DNA of 64,000 nt from Chryseobacterium sp. YIM B08800 (GTDB lineage Bacteria; Bacteroidota; Bacteroidia; Flavobacteriales; Weeksellaceae), in the NCBI RefSeq assembly GCF_026163565.1, contig NZ_JAPDKN010000004.1, positions 102,204 to 166,203 on the forward strand, in the 5' to 3' direction. Below are positions 38,810 through 47,009 of this stretch, piece after piece (position 1 is the first letter of the stretch; every line of letters starts with the position of its first letter). The notes beneath the pieces are model-generated. The model was not told the DNA's origin and searched no databases. It was given only the letters and a program-made list of their open reading frames with translations. Both the position numbers and the translations under genes were made by a program.

Positions 38810-39364
38810 TTAATCTTTTTTCAGTTCATCAATTTTATGCTGAAGCTCGGCAATTTTATCTTTTAAAAATCGTATTTCATTTTTATTAGAGCTTACATTG
38901 CTTTTAAGAATTGCTTTTTTGGCTCTTTCGTTATGATCTTCATCATCTTCATCTTCGTTGATTTCTTCGATATCTTCCTGAATATCTTCAATATCTTCAC
39001 TGATTTCTTCGATATCTTCGCTAATTTCCTCAAGGTCTTCGCTGATTTCCTCGATATCTTCCTGAATATCTTCTATATCTTCACTAATTTCCTCGATATC
39101 TTCCTGAATGTCTTCAATTTTTTCATGGCTTTTATTAACAGACATCTGAATCAAAATTGAAAGATAAATCGCTTCTAAAGATAATACTGTAGTTAAAACA
39201 AGCAACATTTTATCTACATCTACAATACCAAAAACCGGTAATAAAAACGATACAATAAAAAGTAATGTATGAATGATGAGAGAAGGTATAGAACCAATCC
39301 ATGAAGTAATTCCGTCTGCCATTCTCTCAAGAAATTCTATTTTTTCGTGTGGTGTTTTCATCAT
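38810..39364 (-). CDS. DUF1003-like membrane protein with long acidic heptad repeat
   Basis: The 184-aa protein has an N-terminal part resembling DUF1003/low-affinity iron permease-like proteins (ADGITSWIGSIPSLIIHTLL) with two membrane helices (about 22-46 and 50-72). Then comes an unusual acidic coiled coil (about 77-145) built from repeated 7-residue units of type EDIEEIS/EDIQEDI, and a second coiled coil at the end (LKDKIAELQHKIDELKKD). The repeated DNA (ATATCTTC units) makes length variation likely. It could be a membrane-bound oligomeric tether; transport is not supported. It overlaps nothing and lies 8 bases after the TIGR02757 gene. Confidence 0.78.
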   Translation of the reverse strand: MMKTPHEKIEFLERMADGITSWIGSIPSLIIHTLLFIVSFLLPVFGIVDVDKMLLVLTTVLSLEAIYLSILIQMSVNKSHEKIEDIQEDIEEISEDIEDIQEDIEEISEDLEEISEDIEEISEDIEDIQEDIEEINEDEDDEDHNERAKKAILKSNVSSNKNEIRFLKDKIAELQHKIDELKKD

Positions 39365-39372
39365 TTTTATGT

Positions 39373-40140
39373 TTAAAATAATTCTTTCGTTACGCCCAAT
39401 CCAAATAAAGCAAAATCATATTTTGCAGGATCTTTTTCGTCAAATTTTCTAATAACTAAATCTAATTCTTCAACAGTTTTCCAATCATTCTGCGTTCTTG
39501 AAATCAATCCTAATTTTCTGGATATATTTCCGGTATGCACATCCAAAGGAATTGATAAAAATTTCTGATCTATATTTTTCCAGATTCCAAAATCTACGCC
39601 ACGATTGTCTTTTCTGGTCATCCATCGCAAAAACATAATAATCCTTTTAGAAGATGAATTTTTATACGGCGAACTTACATGCTTGTGCGTTCTGTGCTTT
39701 TCAATCCCTAAAAATTTTTGTCTGAATCTTTCTATCGAGTGATAAAAATTGTTTTCATTTTCATGAATTAAAAACAGATTTTCAAGACTTTCATTTTCTT
39801 TATAAATTTCATTAAACTGTTTAATAAAATAAGCAAAATCTTCTCCGTTAAAAGTTCGGTGAATGCTTTTGTCTTTAATATAATCTAAATCTTTTTCAGA
39901 ATAATTCATCACAAAATCATAAGGAGAATTTCCCATGATATCAAGAATCTTTTCGGCAGATTTAATAATCGATTTTCTGTTTCCCCAGGAAATTGTTGCC
40001 GCCAAAAAACCAGCAATTTCAATATCCTGTTTCAGCGAAAAGCGATGCGGAATCTGAACCGGATCATCCTGAATAAACTCAAGATTATTGTAAATATCTG
40101 CTTTCTCATCAAGAAAATCTTTTAATTCTAAAAAATTCAT
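39373..40140 (-). CDS. TIGR02757/DUF2400 family protein
   Basis: The 255-aa protein matches the TIGR02757 pattern: QDDPVQIPHRF near residue 25, GFLAATISWGNRKSI, FLRWMTRKDNRGVDFGIW and IPLDVHTGNISRKLGL, ending DFALFGLGV. The family is conserved in Bacteroidota and some Archaea, and resembles helix-hairpin-helix DNA glycosylase-like proteins at a distance; the function is not established. It follows rnz by 7 bases and so is part of an rnz operon. Confidence 0.9.
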   Translation of the reverse strand: MNFLELKDFLDEKADIYNNLEFIQDDPVQIPHRFSLKQDIEIAGFLAATISWGNRKSIIKSAEKILDIMGNSPYDFVMNYSEKDLDYIKDKSIHRTFNGEDFAYFIKQFNEIYKENESLENLFLIHENENNFYHSIERFRQKFLGIEKHRTHKHVSSPYKNSSSKRIIMFLRWMTRKDNRGVDFGIWKNIDQKFLSIPLDVHTGNISRKLGLISRTQNDWKTVEELDLVIRKFDEKDPAKYDFALFGLGVTKELF

Positions 40141-40147
40141 CGCTCTT

Positions 40148-41062
40148 TTAAATTTTCACGCATTCCAAAGCCTTTGGAAGATAAGAATTTGGAAAAACAG
40201 CTCTCGCTTCATCTGTAAACACCGTCAAATCACCGTAACGATTAGAAAAATGTCCTAAAATCAGTTTTTCAACTTCAGCTTTTTTGGCAATCGTTGCTGC
40301 TTCTAAAGCAGTTGTGTGACCTGTGTAATCAGCCATTTCTTTTAAATCGTGCAAAAATGTAGACTCATGATACAAAACCGTTACATTTTTAATAATCGGA
40401 ATCACAGATTCCAAATATCTTGTATCGCTACAAAATGCATAAGAAACCGACGGAGCCGGATCTGTTGTAAGAATTTCATTTTTAAGAACGTATCCGTCAC
40501 TCAAAACAAAATCTTTTCCTGCTTTTAAATTATGATAATCACAAGTCTCTATTTCTGAATATTTTGAGACCTCTTCCATATTGATATGTCGGTCTTTTGG
40601 TTTTTCCTTAAACAGATATCCGTTACAGTATATCCTGTGATCCAGAGGAATCGTAAACACTTCTACCCTATTATCTTCATAGATTTTTTCTGAATAATCT
40701 TTGTCCAATTCATGATATACAACCTCAAAACCTCGGTGCGTCTCAGTAATGGTAAAAATAGTATCCAGCATTTTTTTGATTCCTTTCGGACCGTAAACAT
40801 GCAACGGAGTTTCTCTTCCCAAAAGTCGGAAAGAAGCTATTAAACCAGGCAGACCAAAACAGTGATCACCATGAAGGTGAGATATAAAAATATGATTGAT
40901 TTTTGAAAATCTTGCCTTTGCTTTTCTAAGCTGCACCTGTGTTCCTTCTCCACAATCGATCAAAAAACATCTTTCTTCCATTTCCAGAAGCTGTGCTGTA
41001 GGTGAAGTATTAATCGTAGGTATTGCCGAGTTAAAGCCTAATATCGTTAAATAAGTACTCAA
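40148..41062 (-). CDS. rnz: Ribonuclease Z (tRNA 3' endonuclease)
   Basis: The 304-aa protein is a metallo-beta-lactamase fold RNase Z: the zinc motif SHLHGDHCFGLPG at about 60-72, LGFNSAIPT at the start, the exosite-like region near 150-200, FCSDTRY and GHFSNRY at the end. It removes 3' trailers from tRNA precursors. The start is TTG (MSTYLTILGFN); no ATG precedes the first conserved strand, so an unusual start codon is likely real. The TIGR02757 gene follows 7 bases downstream. Confidence 0.95.
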   Translation of the reverse strand: MSTYLTILGFNSAIPTINTSPTAQLLEMEERCFLIDCGEGTQVQLRKAKARFSKINHIFISHLHGDHCFGLPGLIASFRLLGRETPLHVYGPKGIKKMLDTIFTITETHRGFEVVYHELDKDYSEKIYEDNRVEVFTIPLDHRIYCNGYLFKEKPKDRHINMEEVSKYSEIETCDYHNLKAGKDFVLSDGYVLKNEILTTDPAPSVSYAFCSDTRYLESVIPIIKNVTVLYHESTFLHDLKEMADYTGHTTALEAATIAKKAEVEKLILGHFSNRYGDLTVFTDEARAVFPNSYLPKALECVKI

Positions 41063-41091
41063 ATCAATAGTTTATTAAAGCAAATGTACAA

Positions 41092-41309
41092 CAAAAGGTT
41101 GAGGTTGAGGTTAAGACTGAGTTTGAGGCTAAACTTTAAACTAAATTTAAAATAAGAAGTAAGTTAAGTTTTAATCTGCAAAATTTTTGCAACCTTAACC
41201 TTAACCTTAACCTTAACCTTAACCTTAACCTTAACCTTCACCTTAACCTTAACCTTAACCTTAACCTTCACCTTAACCTTAACCTTAACCTTAACCTTAA
41301 CCTTAACCT
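41092..41309. repeat. Telomere-like hexanucleotide array (AACCTT)n with inverted degenerate arm
   Basis: About 20 head-to-tail AACCTT units fill roughly 41191-41309, with two variant units (TTCACC) near 41237 and 41267, exactly 30 bases apart. The array runs into the rdgB stop codon. At 41093-41116 a degenerate opposite-orientation arm (AGGTTGAGGTTGAGGTTAAG) can pair with it, giving a large hairpin between rdgB and rnz. Unit boundaries are approximate by one base. Confidence 0.85.
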
Positions 41310-41877
41310 AATCTTTCAAAAAATCCAGAAACAAATCTAATGCCTGTTTTCTGTGACTTATTTTATTTTTATCTTCAGGATTCATTTCTGCAAAAGTGAT
41401 TTCGTAACCTTCAGGAACAAAAATAGGATCGTAGCCAAAACCTTGATGCCCTTTATTTTCTGTCAATAGATTTCCATGAACTCTTCCGTCAAAATATTGA
41501 GCGCCATTTGCATCATAATAACATAATACCGTGATGAAATAAGCTTTTCTGTTTTCAACATTTTCCATTTCGCTTAAAACTTTTTCTATGTTTTTAGCAA
41601 AATCGTGATCTCCTGCATACCTTGCCGAAAAAATTCCGGGTCTTCCGTCTAAAGATTCTACTACCAAACCGCTGTCGTCTCCCAAACTTGGAATGCCTGT
41701 TTTTTCGAAGCAATATTTCGCTTTAATTAAAGCATTGGCGTTGAAAGAATCTCCGTCTTCAATGATTTCGTCGTGAATATCATAATCAGTAAGACTTTTT
41801 ACAACAAATCCGTTTCCTAAAATCTGTTGAATTTCTTCTTTTTTATGGAGGTTGTGTGTAGCAACTAATATTTCCAT
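41308..41877 (-). CDS. rdgB: Non-canonical purine NTP pyrophosphatase (XTP/dITP diphosphatase)
   Basis: The 189-aa protein has the RdgB/HAM1 signatures: VATHNLHKKEEI at the N-terminus, SFNANALIKAKY, the catalytic stretch PSLGDDSGLVVESLDGRPGI and FGYDPIFVPEG. It hydrolyses dITP, XTP and ITP to monophosphates, keeping deaminated purines out of DNA. Its stop codon TAG is formed at the edge of the hexanucleotide repeat array, so array changes could alter its last residues. Confidence 0.96.
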   Translation of the reverse strand: MEILVATHNLHKKEEIQQILGNGFVVKSLTDYDIHDEIIEDGDSFNANALIKAKYCFEKTGIPSLGDDSGLVVESLDGRPGIFSARYAGDHDFAKNIEKVLSEMENVENRKAYFITVLCYYDANGAQYFDGRVHGNLLTENKGHQGFGYDPIFVPEGYEITFAEMNPEDKNKISHRKQALDLFLDFLKD

Positions 41878-41996
41878 TTTTAATTTTTTATATGTTTATT
41901 TAAATACAAAATTCACAAATATTATTCGCAAATCCACAAAATAATTGTTGTGTAACTTGAAAGAATATTCGTATGATTTGTATTTTTAAATTGAAT

Positions 41997-42827
41997 TTAA
42001 ATTTCAGAGTAACGCACTTTATTTCTAAATGTGAATAGATAGAAAAACATAGAGAACAATACAATTCCGATTGCCAGAATCATCCATTCCTGCATTTCAA
42101 AAGCTTCTGCAAAGCTTTCTTTTTTGGTATAAAATATTAAGATTGCAGAGCAAAGATTATTAAAACCATGCAAAAGCATTGGCAAAAGCAAAGATTTTGT
42201 TTTATAATAAACCAATCCAAGAACAGTTCCCAACAAAATTGCACCAGCAAACTGCCACGGATTTCCGTGTATTAAACCAAAAAGAACACTTGCTAAAAGT
42301 ATTGCTTTCCAGGGCTTCACTCCATTATTAATCATTCCTTTCTGGATGATTCCGCGGAAAATAATTTCTTCAAAAATGGGCGCCATAATCACAGCGGTAA
42401 TAACCATCACCACAGGATCATCGGTAAGACCCGCCATCAGATTTTCAAAAAATTCATAAAAATCTCCGAAAAAAGGTCCGGTAGTCGGTATTTGTGAAGT
42501 GATAAATTCACCGACAAACATCATTCCGAGCATCATCGGGAAGATCAGGAGATAGGTAGAAAAATTAGTAGGCGAAAAATTGAAATTTAATTTTTTTCCT
42601 GTCTTTTGGCGTACTATCAAAAAATCGAAAGCCCAAATAACCAGACAAAAAACAACAGCATTGGCAAACATCATAAACCAGGGCTTTTGCATAAAATCTA
42701 ATTTAAAAATAAATTTCCCTGCAAGTCCTGCGAAACCAACCAAGAGACTACCAAAAATATACCCTGCAAATAGGATGAGACCTCCAAACCAGTCAAAAAT
42801 ATATTTCGGATATTTTGAGTTTTCCAT
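41997..42827 (-). CDS. CPBP family intramembrane glutamic-type protease (Abi/CaaX)
   Basis: The 276-aa protein has about eight membrane helices with the CPBP motifs: APIFEEIIFRGI (catalytic Glu pair and Arg), FGLIHGNPWQF (second motif with His) and LPMLLHGFNNL (third motif). These enzymes cut prenylated or membrane peptides, and some give bacteriocin immunity. The target is not indicated by the context. It is divergent from the MFS gene. Confidence 0.92.
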   Translation of the reverse strand: MENSKYPKYIFDWFGGLILFAGYIFGSLLVGFAGLAGKFIFKLDFMQKPWFMMFANAVVFCLVIWAFDFLIVRQKTGKKLNFNFSPTNFSTYLLIFPMMLGMMFVGEFITSQIPTTGPFFGDFYEFFENLMAGLTDDPVVMVITAVIMAPIFEEIIFRGIIQKGMINNGVKPWKAILLASVLFGLIHGNPWQFAGAILLGTVLGLVYYKTKSLLLPMLLHGFNNLCSAILIFYTKKESFAEAFEMQEWMILAIGIVLFSMFFYLFTFRNKVRYSEI

Positions 42828-42972
42828 GTACTGATGATTTTTTTAAGAGAAACAAAGATAATTGAAATTATATGAAATGAAAACCGCTATAAAACTTCCG
42901 ACACTCATAAAGGATGACAAATCTTATCTTTTTTTTAACCTTTGAGACTGAATATGAAAAATAATATCACTG

Positions 42973-42980
42973 TATCTTTG
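42973..42980 (+). promoter_or_regulatory. Bacteroidota-type -7 box of the MFS gene
   Basis: TATCTTTG fits TAnnTTTG and lies 21 bases before the ATG at 43002, giving a leader of about 15 bases. A partner TTTG at 42941 is a little far away. The box lies downstream of the longest possible start, which supports the shorter one. Confidence 0.5.
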
Positions 42981-43001
42981 CAGCTTAATTTTTTTCGTCA
43001 C

Positions 43002-44201
43002 ATGGACAGTTCAATAAATCCACCCAAAAACATCAATCTTAAACTTATTTCTTATGTATCTTTTACGTTTGTAGGATATTTTATTATCGGCTTATCACTT
43101 TCGGTTTTGCCTATTTTCATCAGCAAAAGTTTAGGATACAGCCTTTTAATTGCAGGAATGGTAATCAGTTTGCAATATATTTCCACTTTTTTTCTGAGAG
43201 CATATTCCGGAAAAATCATTGATGGAAAAGGTCCGAAACCAGCCGTTTTATTCAGCATGATTGGTTTTTCATTAACCGGAATTTTTCTTATTCTTGCTTA
43301 TTATTTTAAATTTTCACCGATACTAAGCCTTTCATTTTTGCTTATTACCCGACTTTTAACTGGTTGTGCCGAAGGTATGGTTGGTGCAAGCCCTATCAAC
43401 TGGGCGATTATGGATTTAGGCGAAAAACATACTGCAAAAATAATTTCCTACAACGGTGTTGCCTGTTACGGAGCTTTGGCAATCGGAGCTTCTTTGGGGA
43501 TTGTAATCGAACATAAATTTAGTCTGTATGGTATTGGAATTCTTTCTATTATCTTAGGAATCATCGGATTTTTATTTGCAAAAACTAAAGAAAACAAAAC
43601 CAACCTTAACCCACAAGAAAACCAATCTTTCTGGAAAGTTCTTGGGAAAGTTGCTCCTTTTGGAGTTTGTCTGGCTTTAGGTGGAATCGGTTTCGCAAGT
43701 ATTTCTACATTTATTACGCTATACTACAATTATTTCCACTGGAATAATGGGGCATTATGCTTAAGTATTTTCGGGGGATTGTTTGTTGCCGGAAGATTGG
43801 TTTTTAGTAACGTCATCAATAATTATGGCGGAATAAAAGTTGCTATTGCCTGTCTTTTAGTAGAAACTATCGGGCTTTTAATTATTGCTTTTGCAACCAA
43901 CGCTCAAATGGCTTTGGTTGGAGCCGGTGTTACAGGATTAGGATTTTCTTTAATATTTCCGGCTTTAGGCGTGATGGCAATCAAAAGTGTTTCACCATCA
44001 AGTCAGGGTTCTGCTTTGGCTGGTTACGGACTTTTCATTGATATTTCTTTAGGTGTTGCAGGCCCAATTATCGGGAGTGTTGCCGATTTTTTTGGAATGC
44101 AGTTTATTTTCCCGTTCAGTGCGGCAATGGTTTTCATCGGATTAGGACTGGCTTATTTTCTGAAGAAAAAATCAAACTTAAAGAAACTGAATGAGGCTTA
44201 A
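43002..44201 (+). CDS. MFS transporter
   Basis: The 399-aa protein (ATG at 43002, MDSSINPPKNINLK; a longer frame from 42942 would include the promoter) has 12 hydrophobic helices with a charged central loop (FAKTKENKTNLNPQENQ). MFS motif A appears as SGKIIDGKGPKP and the fifth helix as RLLTGCAEGMVGASPINW. It resembles the YfcJ/YhhS-like drug and sugar exporter branch. The substrate is unknown. Confidence 0.9.
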   Translation: MDSSINPPKNINLKLISYVSFTFVGYFIIGLSLSVLPIFISKSLGYSLLIAGMVISLQYISTFFLRAYSGKIIDGKGPKPAVLFSMIGFSLTGIFLILAYYFKFSPILSLSFLLITRLLTGCAEGMVGASPINWAIMDLGEKHTAKIISYNGVACYGALAIGASLGIVIEHKFSLYGIGILSIILGIIGFLFAKTKENKTNLNPQENQSFWKVLGKVAPFGVCLALGGIGFASISTFITLYYNYFHWNNGALCLSIFGGLFVAGRLVFSNVINNYGGIKVAIACLLVETIGLLIIAFATNAQMALVGAGVTGLGFSLIFPALGVMAIKSVSPSSQGSALAGYGLFIDISLGVAGPIIGSVADFFGMQFIFPFSAAMVFIGLGLAYFLKKKSNLKKLNEA

Positions 44202-44285
44202 GCTTATATAAATTTAAATATAATCGTAAGGTTTTCTCTGTCCAATTTTCCGTTAATTAAATACAAAGGTTTAATAGTCAAAAAA

Positions 44286-44313
44286 AAAGGCTGCAATTTT
44301 TTTGCAGCCTTTT
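44286..44313. terminator. Bidirectional terminator between MFS and CCC-motif genes
   Basis: AAAGGCTGCAA pairs perfectly with TTGCAGCCTTT, flanked by A and T runs on both sides, between two convergent genes. Confidence 0.88.
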
Positions 44314-44333
44314 CTATTCTTAACGAAGACTTA

Positions 44334-44666
44334 TTATTGTCCCATCATTTCTCTGATTCGTTCTTGCATCAATTCCTGATCTGAAAGCGCGTCCCATCCG
44401 AAAGCAGCAATCATCCCAATATTTAAAACAAGATAAAGTGCACTAAGTATCAAACCAATAATACAAAGAATTCTTCCTGTATTAAGGTTATTGTAATCTG
44501 AGTACAATGTAGGATTACTTTGATACAATGCATTATCTTTTTTGTAAAGTACAAGTCCGATAATTCCGGCAATTAGTCCCAAAACACCGTAACAACAGCA
44601 TCCGACGATAGAAACAATTCCTAAAACAAGTACCGCCGTCGCGTTAGGTAATTTTTGTTGATTCAT
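44334..44666 (-). CDS. CCC-motif membrane protein
   Basis: The 110-aa protein has the text LGIVSIVGCCCYGVLGLIAGIIGL with three adjacent cysteines at a helix end (quoted part GIVSIVGCCCYGVLGLIAG) and a second hairpin of helices (about 62-90). This is the CCC-motif family of flavobacteria, function unknown. It follows a DUF2752 protein gene by 16 bases, an arrangement common in the phylum. Confidence 0.88.
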   Translation of the reverse strand: MNQQKLPNATAVLVLGIVSIVGCCCYGVLGLIAGIIGLVLYKKDNALYQSNPTLYSDYNNLNTGRILCIIGLILSALYLVLNIGMIAAFGWDALSDQELMQERIREMMGQ

Positions 44667-44682
44667 AATTTGTTTTTTTAAT

Positions 44683-44976
44683 TTAGTTTAAATGAATAAT
44701 AAAATGTTTATAAAAATAAGAAAAAACCATGATTAGTGAATTAATTATTGCTAAAAAAATCAAAATCTGTCCATAATTTCTTTTTTTGTCAAAAAAATTG
44801 ATGCCCACAAAGCAGAAAAACAACAATAAGGTATATACTGCCGGAAACATTTGAAAAGCCTCAGAAAACTTCCCTTCAAAAACCATCAAAATTGCCCTCT
44901 GAGTTCCGCATCCGAAACATTCGATTCCCAAAAACTTTTTGCTCGGGCAAGGAAGCATAAAATCTTCTATATGCAT
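44683..44976 (-). CDS. DUF2752 family membrane protein
   Basis: The 97-aa protein carries the DUF2752 core FMLPCPSKKFLGIECFGCGTQRAI with four cysteines (quoted part: LGIECFGCGTQRAI) and two hydrophobic helices. The family is uncharacterised; the Cys pattern suggests metal binding or a disulfide. It is the first gene of a pair with the CCC-motif protein and starts 28 bases after namA ends. Confidence 0.88.
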   Translation of the reverse strand: MHIEDFMLPCPSKKFLGIECFGCGTQRAILMVFEGKFSEAFQMFPAVYTLLLFFCFVGINFFDKKRNYGQILIFLAIINSLIMVFSYFYKHFIIHLN

Positions 44977-45003
44977 TGCAGTCTTTTAAATTCGCTCTTA
45001 AAA

Positions 45004-46056
45004 TTAAGAAGAAATTTTTGCTCTAAGGTACTGATGAGGAAAAAAAGTTTCTTCTTTCATTTCAAAAGACCCATGAACCGCCAAATAAGGATTTCGTAAA
45101 ATCTCTCTTGCAACAAATATCAAATCGGCTTCACCATTTTGAAGAATCTCTTCTGCCTGTTCAGGTTTTGTAATCAAACCTACTGCTCCGGTTTTCACAT
45201 TTGCCTGATTTTTCACAGCCGAACAAAATGGAACCTGATATCCTTCAAAAACAGAAATTTTTGCGCCATGAATATTACCGCCACTCGAAACATCTACCAA
45301 ATCTACGTTGTGGTCTTTTAAAATTTTTGCCAATTCTACACTTTCGTCAATATCCCAACCATTCTCAGCATATTCCGTTCCCGAGATTCTTACAAAAAGA
45401 GCTACATTTTCGTTGAGCTCTTCGTTAACAGCATCTACAATTTCCAATAAAAACCTGATTCTGTTTTCAAAACTTCCACCATACTCATCTGTTCTCACAT
45501 TAGAAAGCGGTGATAAAAACTGATGAATAAGATAACCATGCGCTCCGTGAATTTCAACAACATCAAAACCAGCTTTGACCGCTCTTTTCGCTGCATTTTT
45601 AAAATTTTGAACCTGTTCTTTTATTTCTTCTAAACTCAAAACATGCGGAATTCTTTCTGTCGGATGATACGGAATCGCACTCGGTGCAATTGTTTCCCAG
45701 CCTTCTTCCAAAGAAATTTGTTTATTTTCCCAGGTAGAACCTTTTCTTCCGGCGTGAGCAATCTGAATTCCTATTTTGCTTTCTGAATTTTTATGAACGA
45801 ATTCTACAATTTTTTGAAGTGCATTTGCTTGCTCGTCATTCCAGATTCCCATGCAGTGATTGGTAATTCTGCCTTTTGGCTCTACACCGCTTGCTTCAAC
45901 GATGAGAAGTCCGGTTCCACCTTGAGCACGACTTCCGTAATGCACAAAATGAAAATCATTGGCAACCCCATTTTCTGAGGAATACATACACATTGGCGAC
46001 ATTACCCAGCGGTTTTTAAGCTCTACATTTCTGAATTTTATTGGAGAATATAACAT
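45004..46056 (-). CDS. namA: NADPH dehydrogenase NamA (YqjM-like old yellow enzyme)
   Basis: The 350-aa protein has YqjM-class marks: NRWVMSPMCMYSSENG with the Cys that tunes FMN, HYGSRAQGGTGLLIVEA, the QIAHAGRKGS active-site His/His pair and EIHGAHGYLIHQFLSP. It reduces alpha,beta-unsaturated carbonyls and nitro compounds with NADPH. This is the second OYE of the window; the one at 6113 lacks the Cys-bearing SPMCMYS text and belongs to another class. Confidence 0.92.
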   Translation of the reverse strand: MLYSPIKFRNVELKNRWVMSPMCMYSSENGVANDFHFVHYGSRAQGGTGLLIVEASGVEPKGRITNHCMGIWNDEQANALQKIVEFVHKNSESKIGIQIAHAGRKGSTWENKQISLEEGWETIAPSAIPYHPTERIPHVLSLEEIKEQVQNFKNAAKRAVKAGFDVVEIHGAHGYLIHQFLSPLSNVRTDEYGGSFENRIRFLLEIVDAVNEELNENVALFVRISGTEYAENGWDIDESVELAKILKDHNVDLVDVSSGGNIHGAKISVFEGYQVPFCSAVKNQANVKTGAVGLITKPEQAEEILQNGEADLIFVAREILRNPYLAVHGSFEMKEETFFPHQYLRAKISS

Positions 46057-46110
46057 TGAATTATTTTTTTAAAGAATTAAAAATACAAAATTCATCATGA
46101 TTATAACGTA

Positions 46111-46141
46111 TTGCCCACGTCACTAAAAAGGTTTACTTTTA
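46111..46141 (+). promoter_or_regulatory. Possible promoter of cdd
   Basis: TTG (46111-46113) and TACTTTTA (46134-46141), 20 bases apart, 26 bases before the ATG. The last base departs from TAnnTTTG. Confidence 0.35.
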
Positions 46142-46166
46142 TGCCCCTTTTTTACAAAGACAAAAA

Positions 46167-46649
46167 ATGAAAAAAGATATAAAAATAGATTACGAACATT
46201 TCAAAGGCAGGAACGAACTTTCAGAAGTAGAAAACGACCTTTTTGAAAAAGCAATTCAGGCAAGGGAAAACGCTTATGCACCTTACTCTAACTTTTTTGT
46301 AGGTTGTGCTGTTTTGTTGGAAAATGGTGAAATTTTCTCAGGAAACAATCAGGAAAACGCAGCTTTTCCTTCTGGGCTTTGTGCAGAACGAACTGCTCTT
46401 TTTTGGATTGGAGCTAATTTCCCAAATCAAAAAATTAAAAAGATCTTTATCGTGGGCGGACCAAAAGAATTTTCAGAGAAAAACCCGCCGATTCCGCCAT
46501 GTGGAGCTTGCCGACAAAGTATTATAGAATACGAAACAAAGCAAAACGAAAATATCGAACTTTATTTTTCTAACTTAAATGATGAGGTTATAAAAGTAAG
46601 TTCTATAAAAGATTTGCTTCCGTTTTATTTTGATGGAACATTTTTGTAG
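46167..46649 (+). CDS. cdd: Cytidine deaminase
   Basis: The 160-aa protein has the zinc deaminase motifs: CAERTALFW with the catalytic Glu and PCGACRQSIIEY with two Cys ligands; YAPYSNFFVGCAVL precedes. It deaminates cytidine and deoxycytidine to uridine forms for pyrimidine salvage. The ATG at 46167 is 26 bases after a promoter-like sequence. It is separate from the cobalamin genes that follow. Confidence 0.96.
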   Translation: MKKDIKIDYEHFKGRNELSEVENDLFEKAIQARENAYAPYSNFFVGCAVLLENGEIFSGNNQENAAFPSGLCAERTALFWIGANFPNQKIKKIFIVGGPKEFSEKNPPIPPCGACRQSIIEYETKQNENIELYFSNLNDEVIKVSSIKDLLPFYFDGTFL

Positions 46650-46795
46650 AAACTTCCCACGGATTACACAGATTAGCACAGATGATTGAAAATATAATTT
46701 TTTTGTCTCTTTTGCCGTGAAAATCTTTTAATTTAAATCAATTATAAGGGTTTTACTTTAACTTTAATAAAATTTAATCTTCTTTTCAAAAAAAC

Positions 46796-46803
46796 TATAT
46801 TTG
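46796..46803 (+). promoter_or_regulatory. -7 box of the cobalamin uptake operon
   Basis: TATATTTG matches TAnnTTTG and lies about 8 bases before the start of the riboswitch fold, where a transcript should begin. No clear -33 TTG was found. Confidence 0.55.
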
Positions 46804-46810
46804 CAAAAAA

Positions 46811-46958
46811 TTTTGGTTTCCAAGAGATTGGAACTAAGAGGGAATTGGGTGAAACTCCCAAGCTGTCCCCGCAACTGTAAATCGCACAATCAATTTCTAC
46901 AAAAAAACCACTGCCAAAACGGGAAGGTGTAGCAAAGCGAAAGTCAGGAGACCTGCCG
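46811..46958 (+). ncRNA. Cobalamin riboswitch
   Basis: The leader contains the conserved blocks of the AdoCbl-type riboswitch in order: GGGAATTGGGTGAAACTCCC, then AGCTGTCCCCGCAACTGTAA (the B12 box region), CCACTG, GGGAAGGTG, AGCAAAGCGAAAGTCAGGAG and the closing ACCTGCC. It sits 52 bases upstream of the BtuB-type receptor. Binding of cobalamin should switch off expression of the receptor and the lipoprotein that follow. A small CTTTCGGAGGAAAG hairpin before the start codon may be the expression platform acting on translation. Confidence 0.96.
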
Positions 46959-47009
46959 GAATTTTAATATTAATAATAGAATTGCTTTCGGAGGAAAGGC
47001 AGATATGAC

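Noticed and set aside
41191..41309. CRISPR-like or true telomeric array
   Set aside because: Units are contiguous 6-mers without spacers, and the location is internal between two housekeeping genes; it is a simple sequence array.
42942..43001. 20-residue N-terminal extension of the MFS transporter
   Set aside because: It would contain the TATCTTTG promoter box, and ATG 43002 leads directly to a normal transporter N-terminus.
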